Shown here piece by piece: positions 12,601-27,600 of a stretch of DNA of 64,000 nt. Every line of letters starts with the position of its first letter. Within the stretch, counting starts at the first letter, position 1. The position numbers were made by a program, and so were the translations under genes. The stretch lies in NCBI RefSeq assembly GCF_018139145.2, contig NC_059474.1:40318344-40382343 (forward strand), read 5' to 3'. The stretch is from Gymnogyps californianus. Its lineage: Eukaryota; Chordata; Aves; Accipitriformes; Cathartidae. Below the pieces are notes generated by a model that made no database searches, was not told where the DNA came from, and saw nothing but the letters and a program-made list of their open reading frames with translations.

Positions 12601-15600
12601 ACAGGTGATACCTGGCAGGTATTTAGCCCTGGGGGTGGCAAGTGGGGAGTTATGCATTTCCCAATCCATACCAATCTTTCCTCTATTTCCAACCCATTCC
12701 TTAGAGTATGGGATTCTTTAGTATCCCTAGGAAGTCCCTGAACAGAACCACGTACCCCCATATTCTGCACAAACTGTATGTCTGGTTGCATATTCATATA
12801 TGCAGCTACTAATAAATTTATGGCCTAGTACTTGAATTTCACATTCACGTCTGAGTCACTCTTCAGCTGCATATCTGTATTAATGACAGGTTCTTGTTTT
12901 TCCACTCCATCTTCCAGACAGCTACAGAGCATATGCCTGCTGACTCTCCTCCATTTTCAGACATGAATTCTCCTGTCCCTGCATCTGAACATAACTACAA
13001 ACTTCATGTTTATACAACCAAATAATTTGACTTTACTGAATATAAAAGCACAGTATGTATAATAGGGAAGACAAACTTGCTTCACAGCTCAAGCTGTTGT
13101 GATGCTTGCTTTGCAATTTCTCTTCATGACTTGAAAACTGCTTTTCTAGTTAATAACTGTAACCTAGCATTTTAACACTGAGTACGCATGAAGTCACGCA
13201 GACTTAGCTAGATGCTATTGTTCTAACAGACTAGTATTGCACAGAGAACTGATATTGCACAAATACCTTTGGACATGAAATAAATTGTGACCCTTTTGTA
13301 AAGCATTAAATGTTATTTTTAAAGAGTGAAATACTATATGGATTAACAACCATTTTCACATACCATTTATGCTTCACTTACCATTCTAAATCTAATGAGA
13401 TGTTTCATATGCATAATTCCTTTGCAGTAGTTTTGTGGAAGCAAACTGTCATCCTGTCCTTTTATTACAGCAACCAAATCCCATAAATTTTTGCTGCCTC
13501 CTGGAGGCTAAAATTGTTAGGGAAGAAAACAGTTGTATTACAGTAATGTTCACGAGAGAAAGTTGAACTGATAAAGACATTGGAAAACAATTGTCAATTC
13601 CAAGAAATACAATTTCAGACCATTTCAATATTAGCTTTACTATGAAGACATGAATTAGTTCAAGATACAACTCCTTCAGTCTTCTTGAAGGCCGTGAAGA
13701 TAGAGCAAGATCCATGGACCTAAGTATTTGGTTATGTGTGGACACTGTTGAGGGCTCGCCATTAGAGCTTTCCCTTTTGCTCCCAAAGGGATATAAGCTA
13801 TCTGGTGGCTACTGCTGGCATAAAACAACAATCAGCTGCTGGGATGCAGGAGCTGCCCCAGTACTTGTTTACCATTTTCTGTAAAGCAAAGGCATGGGCC
13901 AGGTAAAAAACAACTTCAAGGCTTGACTGCCACAATCTGGTTTAAATTAAATCTTAAAATAGACACATATGATGTAACAGTATATGCACAAAATCTTGCA
14001 GACCATCAAGGTAATTTTTTTTTTTTAATAAATTTAAAGCATTTTTATTGGTCTAACATTTGAATCAACCCTTCTGTAGAACTAGGACAATGGTTTAACA
14101 TTGAATGAGGTCTAGAACAGAGTGAGTAATTAAAAGCTTAAAAAAAAAATTCATTAAACCTTTGACCTGAAGGAGCTTTTCTAAGAATAACAGGATTACA
14201 AGTTTAGAAGTCCAATTATTTCTGAGCTAGTAAAAAGCAGAAGATCCTACTGGGGGCGGGGGGAAAGACTATTCCCTCTTTTTTCAGTCCCTTAAAGCTC
14301 TTACTTGACTCCCCATAGTTTAAGCACAAAACTTTATTTTCTGGATTCAAAAAGCACTGAACAGAGCTGATCAAAAAAAGTTTTTGTTCTTGGAAAATTC
14401 TAATATTCTTATAACAGTTTTACTCTCAAATCAACATGGGACATCAAAATTTATAACTTCTGTAAAACAAGGATTTCCATAAAAATATATTTTTAATAAA
14501 ACAGGAAATTTCAAGATTTGTAATTGAGGAAGATTGTTTCAGCGTTTCTAAATCATACACTTCAATTTAGCTAGAAATCAAAACAAGTATTTTTGATGAA
14601 CTAGGTCATTGTAGATCAGTGTATTGACTTAAATTACAACAGTACTTGACACAAGCTGTATAGTTCCAGGTGATTTTTGCCCTTGTTCTACCTCAAGTTC
14701 AGCTCCTATGCAGGTAAGCACTCACAGGGACCCAGTAGTTTATATTTTTAACTCAATTGCACAGAAAGGCTGCAGTGATTTATAGGAAATAATACTGTGC
14801 AATGGAGCAAAGGCAATAGATGGATTCTGGGGCATGGGTCATCCAGATCTACAGCTCCTAGAAGGTAATACAGCAGTTTTGGCACAGACGCTTGGGCAGT
14901 TCAAACTTTATGTGTAATGAGGGTGTACCTTTGATGGATTAAAATTAAAAACTCCAATGTAGTTTGATAAAATACATCTTTTCATTTTCTTCAATAGAAA
15001 ATTCTTGTCAAATCAAACCTTTCCTATGGAAAATTAAATTATCCCACCTATTTCACTCTGTGAAAAATTGGTATTCACAACTGACAAACAATTCAGTCAT
15101 GGACATTTTTACATGCAGAACTGTTAAGAGACAGAATTGATTTCTGCATATTTTCTGAGCTCCCATTAAGAAAGAGAGAAAAAAAAAATGGTAGTAAAGA
15201 AAAAAATTTCAGTTTTGGAGATTGACTTCAGAGAAGAAAGTCATGCACACTGACAACATCATTAAGTTTGCAGAATACTTACTGAAAAACATTCTGAAAA
15301 CCACCTTAGCTTGTTTCCTCGAGGATTTCCTGTCAATTTTTCCACTTCTTGTTTAATATCCCTGGAAACTTTACCACAGAGCAAAGGAGGAGCACCAGAT
15401 TCCACAGCACGATCTAACACACACACAGATTTATACATGAAAATTAAAAAAAACTAAGAAAAAAGAAAAAAAAGTATAGTAACATACAGAAAATTAAAAC
15501 GATGGCTTACTTACCTGTATTACCAATAATCTCATCCCAACATCTATCTGCTAAGATATTTATTTGTAGAGGGTTTATAAGAGGTGTCAATGACCAGAGT

Positions 15601-18600
15601 CTCACAGTGGAGTCACGAGAGCAAGATGCCATAGTAAACGGACGACTAGGATGACATGTTAATCCTAGCAGAGAGGGCATTTAAAAATGTGGTCAAATAA
15701 TTAAGTTTCTCTAATAACCAGCTTGATTAAATTATTTTATAAATTTTAAAATATTTTAAAATGCATTTCAATACAAAAATAGAACAAAATTTAAAAATAT
15801 TACCATATACATCTGCACCATGATCATAAACTGTGTCCAAACATGTTCCATCTCTTGTGTCCCAGACTCGAATTGTATAGTCCCAACTACCGGATATTAG
15901 AAGGTAAGGAATTTCAGGATTCCACATCAGTCCCCGTACTGGAGCTGTATGTCCACTAAGAACATTTATACAGGCATCCTGTGTATAATCCCATATTCGA
16001 ACAGTACTGAAACAGGATAAAAAAGGCCTATGTCCATCAAATCACCTACTGAAATATGATTATCTCTCTACTTCAGCAATATTCTAAGCTTCAAATTCAT
16101 CAGAATATTTATTTGCAATATGTTTATAGAAGTTGTAATAGGAGAGGTTGGCGCCAATGCCCTTCATGTTTAGGATGGGGTACAAAATACACAAAAGACA
16201 GTTCACCAGAGTAAGAAACTATTCCATCCACTGCATAGTCTTTCAAAATCTCACATGCACCATTATCTTACATATCAGTGAGAGAAAAGAAGTTTGCTCA
16301 TATGCCTGCATGTGTAATAGATTTGTCTGTTAGGACTCTCAAGGGGAAAAAAAAAAAGATACAAAACTAAAGCAAAACTGTAAGATCTGTCTTTCCTATG
16401 GCTTTAACAGCCCTCTAACAGACCCAGGAAACTACAGATCTGTTAGTCTAACCTCAGTTCCTGGAAAAATTAGGAAGATCATACTGGGTACTATTGAAAG
16501 GCATTTAAAGAATAATGCAATCACCAGGCACAGGCATAGTCAGCATGGGTTCACAAAGGGAAAGTCCTGTTTAACTGATTTGATATTCTATGATAAGGTC
16601 ACCCGCCTAGTAGATGAAGGGAAGGCGGTGGATGTAGTTTTTCTGGATTTTAGTAAGGCTTTTGATACTGTCCCTCACAGCATCCTTCTGGATAAGTTCT
16701 CCAATGGTGGGATGAGCAGGTTCACGGTGCGCTGGATGAAGAACTGGCTGAACAGCAGTGCTCAAAGGGTTCTAGTGAATGGGGCTACATGTGGCTGCTG
16801 ACTGGTCACCAGCAGTGTTCCTCAGGGTTCAATTCTAGGGCCAGTTCTGTTCAATATATTTATCAATGATCTGGATGCAGGAGTTGAATGCACCATTAGC
16901 AAGTTTGCTGATAATACCAAACTGGGAGGTGCATTTGAGCATTGGGCAATGATTAATAGCATGAAATTTAACAAGTTCAAACGCCAGATTCTACACCTGG
17001 GACAGAGTAATGCCGGCACAAGTGTAATTTGGGAGAGGAGTGGCTGGAGAGCAGCCCTGCAGCAAGGGATCTGGGGGTGCTGGTCGACAGCAGGCTCAGT
17101 ATGAGTCAGCAGTGTGCCCTGGCAGCCAAGAGGGCAAACCGCATCCTGGGGTGCATCAAACACAGTATAACCAGGCAGTCAAAAGAGGTGATTATCCCGC
17201 TGTATTCAGCATTGGTGCGGCCTCACCTGTAGTCCTGTGTGCAGTTCTGGGCCCCACAATTCAAGAAGGATGTGAAGGTCCTTGCATGCATCCAGAGGAG
17301 GGCAACAGAGCTGGTGAAAGGGCTGGAGGGCATGTCCTATGAGGAGTGGCTGAGGACTTTGGGCTTGTCTAGTTTGGAGAAAGGGAGACCGAGGGGCAAC
17401 CTCATTGCTCTCTACAGCCTCCTGAGGAGGAGAAGTGGAGAGGGAGGTGCTGATCTCTTCTCCCTGGTATCCAGTGATAGGATGCGTGGGAATGGTTCAA
17501 AGCTGCACCAGGGGAGGTTTAGACTGGACATTAGGAAGCATTTAGTTACAGAGAAGGTGGTCAAACACTGGAACAGGCTTCCTAGAGAGGTGGTCGGTGC
17601 CCCAAGCCTGTCAGTGTTTAAGAGGCATTTGGACAACGCCCTTAACAACATGGTTTAAGTTTTGGTCAGCCCTCAAGTGGTCAGGCAGTTGAACTAGATG
17701 ATCGTTGTAGGTCCCTTCCAACTGAAATATTCTATTCTATTCTCTTTCTCCTTTGAACATGGCATTTGTCACATGGCAGAAGTGGACACCACACTATCTT
17801 AAATTGTGAAACTCCCACCACAATTACACAAGTAACGAGGAAGAATTCGTACCAGCTTTCTTACTATTTTTTTCTTCCCTTTCAACCAAGTAAGTTTCTA
17901 ACATTTCCTTTTATTTTCACTAGCTGCTATCGCTAGGTACAGCTCATTGAGCAGACTACAGAACTAGGAAGTTAAAAGTTCAGTTTCTTGAAAAGATCAT
18001 TGTAATTCTGGCTAAATTTTTTTACATTATCAAATATGTTACCAAAGCTCACTCATGGCAGCAAAGCCACCTATTACAGTTTCTCCAGCGCTGCAAAGGG
18101 GCCATTTGATGGACCTCAAGTCACAAAGTAGAATCCACAAGTTAGAAGGCCATTTTATATATTTACATATATATTGTCCTACAGCAATATGTACTCATAT
18201 GTGACCCTTGCATACTGTTCCTATGTACTGTATAAGTGCTAAACAGGTCATCTGAAATAGTTCTGAGTTTGACTATGAACAGGAGTGTTACCAAGTACAA
18301 TAAACTCAAAAGACTGCTTACTGTCTGTGTTACCTGGGACTAAGTTATTCAACGATCCCCTTCCCTCAAAGTGAAAGCGTGACTGTACTCTGGAAATCCC
18401 TCTGTAATCAAGTCTTATTACATAGCCATGATTGGTAATAAAATCAGAATATCTCATGACGACACTATGACAGAATTTTGGATTCACTGCTTCTTGCTCA
18501 AGTGAAATAGAGAGGATTTACACGTAAAAAGTTTGTTGTCAAGTTGGTTTCTTTCATGAATTTGCTGCAAGCATAGACACCTAATGAATGATGTTGGGGA

Positions 18601-21600
18601 AAGCAGTAGAAACCAATACTCCAAACTTGTGATCCTTTACAAAAAGGTTTTGTATGCTCTACAGGGAAGTAGCTTACAATCATAGAAAAATCCTTCCTCC
18701 TGCTTACCAGGAGGTTGTGCTCTCCCTCAAAAAATGTCATCAAAACCAACAAAACAGAAGTACCTAGCACTCATTAAAAATCTCCACAGATTCCACTTAA
18801 TTATACTTTTGAAAGACAACAAATAAGAGCAGGTCTTGCATCCATATCTTTAGACATAATGTAACCATGTGGTATCCTCCTTGTATCATTCCTGGGAGTA
18901 ACAGGTACCAGTCACTGACTCTACGCTTGGGAAAGCATTTGGAAAGTTGCATTGCTACAGCAGTTGTGACAATTTTAGATAATGATCCTGCTGCCCAAAT
19001 ACTATATTAAGCTAACAGCTAAGCTACAGCCTGAATCTGAACAAGGCAGAGATTTAGATTATATTCTTCACAGAGTTTTTGAAGATGCCAGCATCAGCAC
19101 AACTAAAGATCTTAAGTTTCTCTAATAGTCCTGCTTGAGGTTTTAAGTTTTCTAATAGTTCAGAAATACACACCCATCATCAGAGCCACTGCAGAGGATT
19201 CCTTCTCTCAGAGGAGACCACCGTACATGAAACACCTTTGCAGTATGCCCTGTAAAAACTTTCAGTGGCTGATCAGAGCTGGTTGCCAAGTAGTAAACAC
19301 GAACATTTTTATCCTCACATCCAGTAGCTATCATATCTCTGCAAAATAAAAATAGTAAAATCCTTGGTCACAGGGATAATCAAAAGTACTTATGTTTTTT
19401 TAGTTTAAAAATAAGTATGATGTGTATTTTGCAATTTACTTCAAAAAATAGCATATTTTTGCTTTTCCTTTGTCTCTTTATGATGTAATTATTGATAATC
19501 CAATTAAATATACTAATTCAGAAAAAAACCTGATACAGATCCATTAGTTGCAATAGGGAATAGTATTTGCACTACAGTCTGACCAAGCACCCAACACACA
19601 ACTATTAATAGATTGAATTACTGTATAATTTTTTTTTGACAAAAAGTTCTCATGTTGTTATTCGGAATTATCTGCAAAATTAACATATATCACAGTGTAT
19701 TTAGTTGCCTACTATATCTTCAGCTTAGCAGTCACTGAAAGGAAGCCAATCTAAACCCCTCTTTCCTGGTATTGATTGTCTGCTTTTTTTTTTTCTCCTT
19801 TTTTATTCAGCCAGAGAATTATTTTTTTTCTCTCATCAATATGAAAAGATCCTCTTTTGAAAGTTAAGTAAGTTCATGCTGGGCAATGAAATCCACTACT
19901 GGGAATACAGAGCTGCTACAGACATATCCTACAGTGGAACAGAAACAATTTCAGTGCTCTAACATCACAGTAAATATCACATTCTAAATAACTTTGTGTT
20001 ACTTCATTGGTAATCAATTTAAATAGTAAATATTATCAATTCTTTGGGTTAATTTTTACTTACTTGTTGTTTTGACTCCAATCACAGCCAAACACTGCAG
20101 CTGGATGTTTGTACTTGTGAAGAACCTTGCCATCAATGGTTCGAATAATACTGAAACCAATTACAATGTAATATTATGAGGAAAAAAGCATTCTGAGTAG
20201 GCTATCCAAAAGTCAAGTTTGATTTTGTGCAAATAAGCCAGACATCAAAAAAAGTATACAGAAAGAACATGAGAAATCTTTATTTGTACAGGCCCTCAAC
20301 TACAAGGCTAACTATATATTTCCAAACAAAACATTTAATTGGACTTCAGATTCTGTGTTCCTTCAGAGGGGCTGTAAAGATGTCCACTGTGGTACCTCCC
20401 TCCCTGAAAGGATCCGCATAGCCCAAAAATCTAAGTTGTAGCTATGGCTTTATGGTACAAATAGATCTTTAGGGATTAAAAAAAAAAAAAGAAAAAAAAA
20501 AGAAAAAAAAGTTGATTTTTTTCTAAAATTCATGCCCGTTATGTTTGAGCTGAAATAACATGGGTAGCAAAGGAAAAGAATGAACAAGGATTTAAAAATG
20601 AAACACCATACATGCAAAATTGTTCTCAAGGGGCATTTGCAAGTTTTTACAAATAAGCTATGATACTCCTGTAATAGTACAATTGCAATTACTTTGTTCT
20701 AAAATAATGATTCCTAGTCCTTGAAATAACAAACGTAAAAAAAAAAATTCAAAAAATGAAGACAAGTAAAGTGGGATAGCTTTTGAAAAGTGTCCTTCAT
20801 ATCTACAGACAAGACACCTAGAAGAACATTCTTGGCTAAATAAAAATCAATATTCAGTTTCACTATCAGAGTGTCTTAGACACTATTCCTTTTGCAAACA
20901 TTTCCTTTATTTTTTTTCTCTTAAAACCATGAAAAATATGTCCTAACAAGTACAGGAGATTAATATAATCCAAGTTTCATCCAGTAAGAAAAGTTTTAAA
21001 TTTAATCACTGATAGTACTGTCAAAGTTTACTGACTTGATAAGTGCATTTAGCAATTTTTTTTTTTCTTCCAGTAACACTCACCAAAATCCATCACCGCT
21101 GCAGGTTGCTATTCTTTTGGAATCTTTATGACTCCAGGCAATGCAGAAGATTCCATTCTTTCCATGCTTCAAAAAATGCAAAATACCTATCAATAAGAAA
21201 TAATTCACCCCTTTTTCTCTCATCTATTGACTCATCTTTTTTAATTTATTCTCCTATGGGCTTCAGCCCTTTTCTCCCACTAAAGTATACTGTAAAAAAA
21301 CACATTATAATGAGTCCCCAATATAGATGGGATATTTGAGAATCCAAGTCCAAAAAATTGGGACTGAGGAGAGAGACAGTAGAACTGCCATACTCTCCAG
21401 GATCCAAGAGAAAAAACTAGGTCAAGTTGAAGAATGAGCAACCCATAACTATATAAACCCGAAGCTTGAATAAAGGTTAGCCTCTTGTTGGAATAATGAA
21501 GTTAGTGGGCATGAATAATTGTGGTATGTGAAAACTTAAGTGGGATGTGTATCAGGATGAGTGTTTGAGGAAAGACGTTTAGTAGCACAAGTGCAAATCT

Positions 21601-24600
21601 TCTGAGTGTTAGAACTCAGTAACTCCTGAATGTATGTATGTATGTATATTTGTTTTTTGCCCGCCCCTGCCCCCATCTCTGTCTTCTTAAAGAGCATCCT
21701 TTGTCCTCTGATGCAGATGCCACAGTTAATTATGTCTGTATAATCCAAAGATTACAGCTATATACTAAGAATACACAAAATAGTATAGAATACTACAGCA
21801 TAGTATTAAATAGCTCCTTCTGCCAATAACAATTATGCTACTGTTTCAGGACTTGCAAATGCCTGCATAGATTTCGGGTAATACAAGGCAAGCTTCTAAG
21901 TAAGGCATACTGTTTAGTGTGCTGCAAAATAGAGCTTTATTGGTCTAGACTTCAGGGACTGAAATTTTTTTCTGGGCCTTATGTTTGAAAATACAGAACA
22001 TCATTTTACATTTTGATACCCAGTTTAAAGTCTATATGTCCATACACATTTATGTGTTTAAGAAAGACTCAGCTATGTTTTTGCTGTGTATCACTACAGG
22101 ACCGATTTTAAGACAATGGAGACCATCTGGTACTTCATCATTCTCATGTCACAAACCCAGTCTGAGGAAGTAAAAATACTTCTGCCTCAGAGATAAAATG
22201 GCACCCACATAATTCATTCTATAGATTTTTATATCATAGCACCTTTTGAAAACATATGAACTTTGACCCATCTTTATTTATTGACACTAGAGGGAACGAC
22301 TAACTTACATTTCATATAGACAAAAAAAGAAGTAATCTCATCTTACCTCACTGAATCTGGTTATCATTTTGCCTTTTAGGACATCCCAGATGAAGCCACC
22401 ATTTCTGGATGTTGCACCTGCTATGCAGTTCAGATCTCCTTTAGAGAAAGATACTTGTAAGATCTCACAATAAATATAAGATCACAATATTGTTTGACTA
22501 ATGTGTTTCTACTTTAATTCAAGAAATGTAACATAAATGGAAGACATCAATGGCATGCAAACAAGAGTTTTGCATAGTTTAAGGCCAGCATTTGACACTA
22601 AGTCACAAATATCAATTTCAATAAAAGCCTGACCTGCTTTTCTACATTCCTATTTTGAGGAAAGGGCAAAATAAAAGTTGTATTGTTGTAAAAAGTATTC
22701 TCAATGCCTGCTGAAAGTCTTGCAGTTAAGGTGACAAGAAAATAACGTCCATGATGCATATGACTCAAACTGAAAGAGAGATACAATCTCAATGTTTCAA
22801 GCTTAAAGTTGTAGCAACTAGAGCATTTTCTTTTGAAGTTCCCTACATACTAAGACAAATCAGGAAGAATGCGACAGAACATATGACAGTACTTTGTTTT
22901 CTTAATCTTGCACCACTGCAGTACGTAAGCCCATCAAGAATGTACCTGAATCCGTAACCACACTCTACGGCGTAGAAAATCTGAATATATGACTCCATAG
23001 TGAGAACCTGAAAACTGAATTCAGGCCTAATCCAAAAGCCACCAAGGTCTCCTCACCACAGTGACCCTCTATCCCAATATAGCTATACTTTTCCTAAACA
23101 GCTATATGGCACATTTATATAAAAGTTTTGACTGTTATTTTATACCACTACGTTCAAAGGTCTTTTGAGACCAAATACAAATGGTGGCATGTGTTGGATT
23201 ATATATTAGGAATAAAGTACGAGGCGGAGAGGAACTCTCTAGGAGTAAGGGATGTGAAAGAAGCAGGAAAAGTTCTGTCTGGGATGGACAGGAACTTTTG
23301 GACAGGATGGTAAGGAACTGAAGTTGAAGCTTATGCTTCCAATTAGCTTAAATTTACTTTTTTTTTTTTTTAAATCAGAATACAAGACTTGAAAAGCACC
23401 CTCTCAGTGAACAAACTATTCTTTCAATGTGAGATGCTACTATAAACTGAATTTAAATTTCAAAACAAAATAACACAAAAGAAAACACCATATTTCATAT
23501 TGCCATAATTTCCATATAGCAAGACAGGTTATTTGTGAAGAGGAACAAGGTGCAAGAGACACTCTGAAACGAAAAAAGTGCAAATTCATTTCACATATGC
23601 AGACTACATTAAACTTCCTATCACAATATTTTTTTCCTGTCAGCTTAGAGTTTAAAAGCATAGGAGAGAAATGCAGTGAGCTGAATTATTTCGACTTTTT
23701 AAAAGATGCATCTGCTGTCCAAAGAACTAAAACACAACAAGAAAGCCTACCTATCAGCAACTATCGACATTAGTAACTATCAGAAAATTACTCCCAGGTT
23801 CACCTAAGTGGGTTGCAGAACAGTTTTAAGAAGAAAATTTCCCACTGACTTCAGTGACTTCTCAAAGAAAAAGTAGATCCTTTGCAGAAAAGGTACTCCC
23901 TATTCTAATAAAGTAAAAGCAGAGCTCGTCAGTGATTAGAATCCTACACAAAGAAGGAAGAGAAAAAACTAGACACAAATGTTCCACTTTTTCAGCACAA
24001 AATAGAATCTGAATTCCTTTATTAGCTGCTTCCCATGCAAAGAAAGCCTTTTCATCATCTACATAATGTAATGCTAGAAAGGTTCTGGAGATTTTCCTCC
24101 CTCCATTCTGACTCAGTATGAAATACTGAGATCATTCCTCATAAGGGTAAGCCTCAACAAGGTCTGAAGCATTGAATTCTACAGGTTTCACAGATAATAG
24201 TTCAGTTATGTTTAAACCTTATAAGATACCCTTCTGTCTAAAAGTAATACTTTTATAACACAAATTCTGCTAGTCAATGCTAATTCAAAGAACATTTAGA
24301 CCTAAAGCAAAATATTCTTACCTGGAGCCCAAGAAAGGGAATAAATAACCCCCTCATTACCAGGAGATGTGTAAACCGCTGTTAAAGTATTTATGTCCCA
24401 AACTTTTATTGTGCCATCAAATGAAGCTGTAGCAAGAAGATCAGGGTTATCAGGTTTGAATTTGCAATCAAAGATGGTCTCAACATGTCCCTTAAATGAA
24501 ACAAATATTTAATCCATTTTTATTACACTTGATTTTTTTCAGAAGTCCAACTCTAGATAAAACTCTAAAATACACTGTATTATAACCTGTCAGGTCAATT

Positions 24601-27600
24601 ATGAGTTCCAAAAACCCTGTGTGTTATGGCTCATCAGTCAAAATTAAAAGGCATATAATAGGTTGGACTGTAACACTCCTCCTCCCTTTCACAGATCATT
24701 ATTAAAGGCAGAAAAATTCTGCCCTGGAACAAGAGTGATGCAATGCCAGGGACTTGTTAGCATTTTCTGTTGGAACTGAGTTGCTAAAAAACAGAATTTT
24801 AAAAAATTAAGCTAAAAAACAACCAAGAAAAAATAATTTTTTAAAAACAGAAATAATTTTGCCCTTTAGGTAAAAAGTATCTGACTGAAAAAATAAAGCT
24901 TTGCATGTTGATCATGTTCTACAAGTTTTCTAGTATTCCATTGAGTTTTCTATGTTTCTAAATACAGTCTGTGCTCTATTGCAGTTTAGACTTCAATCCA
25001 TTAGAAATTTCACATGTCAATTGCTTGTTTGCGAAGACACGCGCTTGCAGAATTTAACTTGACACATACATGAGAAACAGATAATATGTAAGAATTTTTT
25101 TAAGCCTCAGTTGCTTTACAGGACCAAAACCATCAAAAATGGAAAAAGAACACCAACCAGCAGCCTCTATTCAAACACATATGGGAGTACAGTTGAAAAT
25201 TATTCAAGTTCCTCCAATGAAAAGGGAACAGGGAAAGAGGAAAACAGAAAAATCCTCAAGAATAACCAAAAGCCCAGCGAAGAGGCAGCTCACCTAATAT
25301 GTGATAAACCCAGTTTTGAATTTCTGCTTCAAAGAAGATTTAATAATTCTGTCCTTGTCATTTTAAACTGAGTGACCTTACCATCTGAGTTGCATATATT
25401 TTTCTCTCTATTTTGACTAGAACTTTTATTCTGGATTATAGAAAACCCTCCAGATAATATTTCTGAGAAGGCCATCAAATTAAAATTTCAGTTAAAAAAA
25501 AAAAAAATCCAAGCCCTTCGATCTTTATTTCTGGATGAAAACAAACTGCTAGAATACTTCCAACAGGATTCAGTCTTTTGCAATAAAGAATTACTTTTGA
25601 CTTCAGAACTGTCATTTTGTTTCCTAGAAATTTAGACTCTTTTTAATGACAGAAACTGTTTTACAGTGCTGCGAAGACTTCATTCTCCATTTTTTGCTGT
25701 TAGAAGAAAGTGTATAAGCCCAATAAACTCTCATTCCAAAGACAGAGATGAAACGTACCAAATCTCTAAGGAAATCCCACTTTTTGGCTCCCATGTCGTA
25801 AAGCCCCACTCCACCATCCATGAAGCAACAGACAGCGTGACCAGGTGGAAGAGAAAATGCTTGGTTTTGGGTTAAAGTTGGAGGAGGAACAGCCTCACTT
25901 GTTGAGGATGTATGGTGATTTTTAGTAGGATACTGTGATGAACATGCTTAACAAAATAAAGCAAAAGATATAAACAGATAACATTATTTTTTATTTTTCA
26001 TTTATTATAAAGAGTGAAATGCTTTGTATTCCAATGAGATTAAAAACAAAAGAAATGGAGAATTCCTGTATGAAGCCTGTCCTACTAAAGCAGGACCTTA
26101 TAAAGTGCTTGATCCTTTACACATTTGTCTAGTCCACTGGCACCAGAGAGTACTTTGTTTAATTAAGAACTACAGAACTGACACAAGCTTACAGAGATCG
26201 ACTCGGATATTACAAGATTCACAAATAAGATTTTCTTAACTTGCAGCCATTGCAATGAATAACAATCAAAATTACACTTACACTTTTTCTTTGGAGGAGA
26301 ACTTAGCACATGCAAACCATGGAAACCAGTTTTCTTCAATTTAAAGTTATCTATAGGTGTTGTACGTGAAACATTCCAAATACGTAACACACCAACCTGA
26401 GAATCTGAGGTTCAAAAAAAAACCATACAAAAACATTTATTTTTTTTATATATTATCCTCTTTTTACTGTACACAGAGGTATGCGGTTTAAGGACTGATT
26501 TAAGCAAAAATACAACGCATTAAACTTAGAAACCTAAGAAGAATTTTATAAGCAGGCACTGTCATCTCCATGGTAATATCACTATTAACAACAATAATTA
26601 TTAACATTAGTTATTTAAACTTCAGTAGATAAACTCTGTGGAACCCCTCTCATTATAAAATATTCTCACAGTCTCACTTTCCTTATTCATTAGTTCAACC
26701 TGAGCAGTAAAGGCTATGGTGTAGAAAAGAGGCAGGAAACAGATTTTTTTTTTTTTTTTTAAATCCTTCTAAAAATAGAGAAAGAAAAGCAGGGGATCAA
26801 GAAGTGACATCCACTAGTACAACGCATTTTTATTCCTATTCCTAAAGTAACTCTCATATTTGTTGCTAAAGTGTGCATGAGGAAAATATTATTTAGTATA
26901 AAAAAAAAAAAATAGTCACTTGTTTATGTACCCAACAAATACAAAATAAGTAATAACTGTTCAGTGCAGTTTCTGTTCTTTTCTACAGTTTTATGGGGTT
27001 TTTTTGTACAATGCATGTACGCTTTCATTTGTAGAAATGTTAAGAAACAGAAAGATCAAACTTGAAGTATCAGTTTTGAAGACTCAGTCCCATATTTATT
27101 ACTTTTGTATAAATCAGGAAATAAAAGGCTTACCTCCAGTTATAAACATTCCAGGTGCACTAGAAACCCAGGCTAAACACTGAACAGATGCTGCTGCACT
27201 GGGAAAATTAAAAGTTGTGATACAGGACAGAGATTCAGAATCAACTAGTCGAATACCATTATGTAAATTAGCAACAAGAAGGTAGTCAGTTGACAAAGGG
27301 TCCCACTCCAGCGCTGTAACTGGATCCTCTTCATCTGTTCCTTCAAGAGACTCTGGTCTTAAGACATGTTTCTGATTTTTAGAACCTTTAAGTGCACAAG
27401 AAAACAGATTATTTCAAAATGAAATCAAGTATATCCTTTCAATAGTTACAAGGTTTGCAAACATCATTTTTATCTCCTTGAAATTTTTAGTACCCTGCTC
27501 TACTGTGTGTACCAGTGAAATTAATGAAGTTGGCTTTGCAACATTTGACTTAAAGTAGTTCTGGCTCCATCAAATCCGACTTTCTTCTTAATACAGCAGA

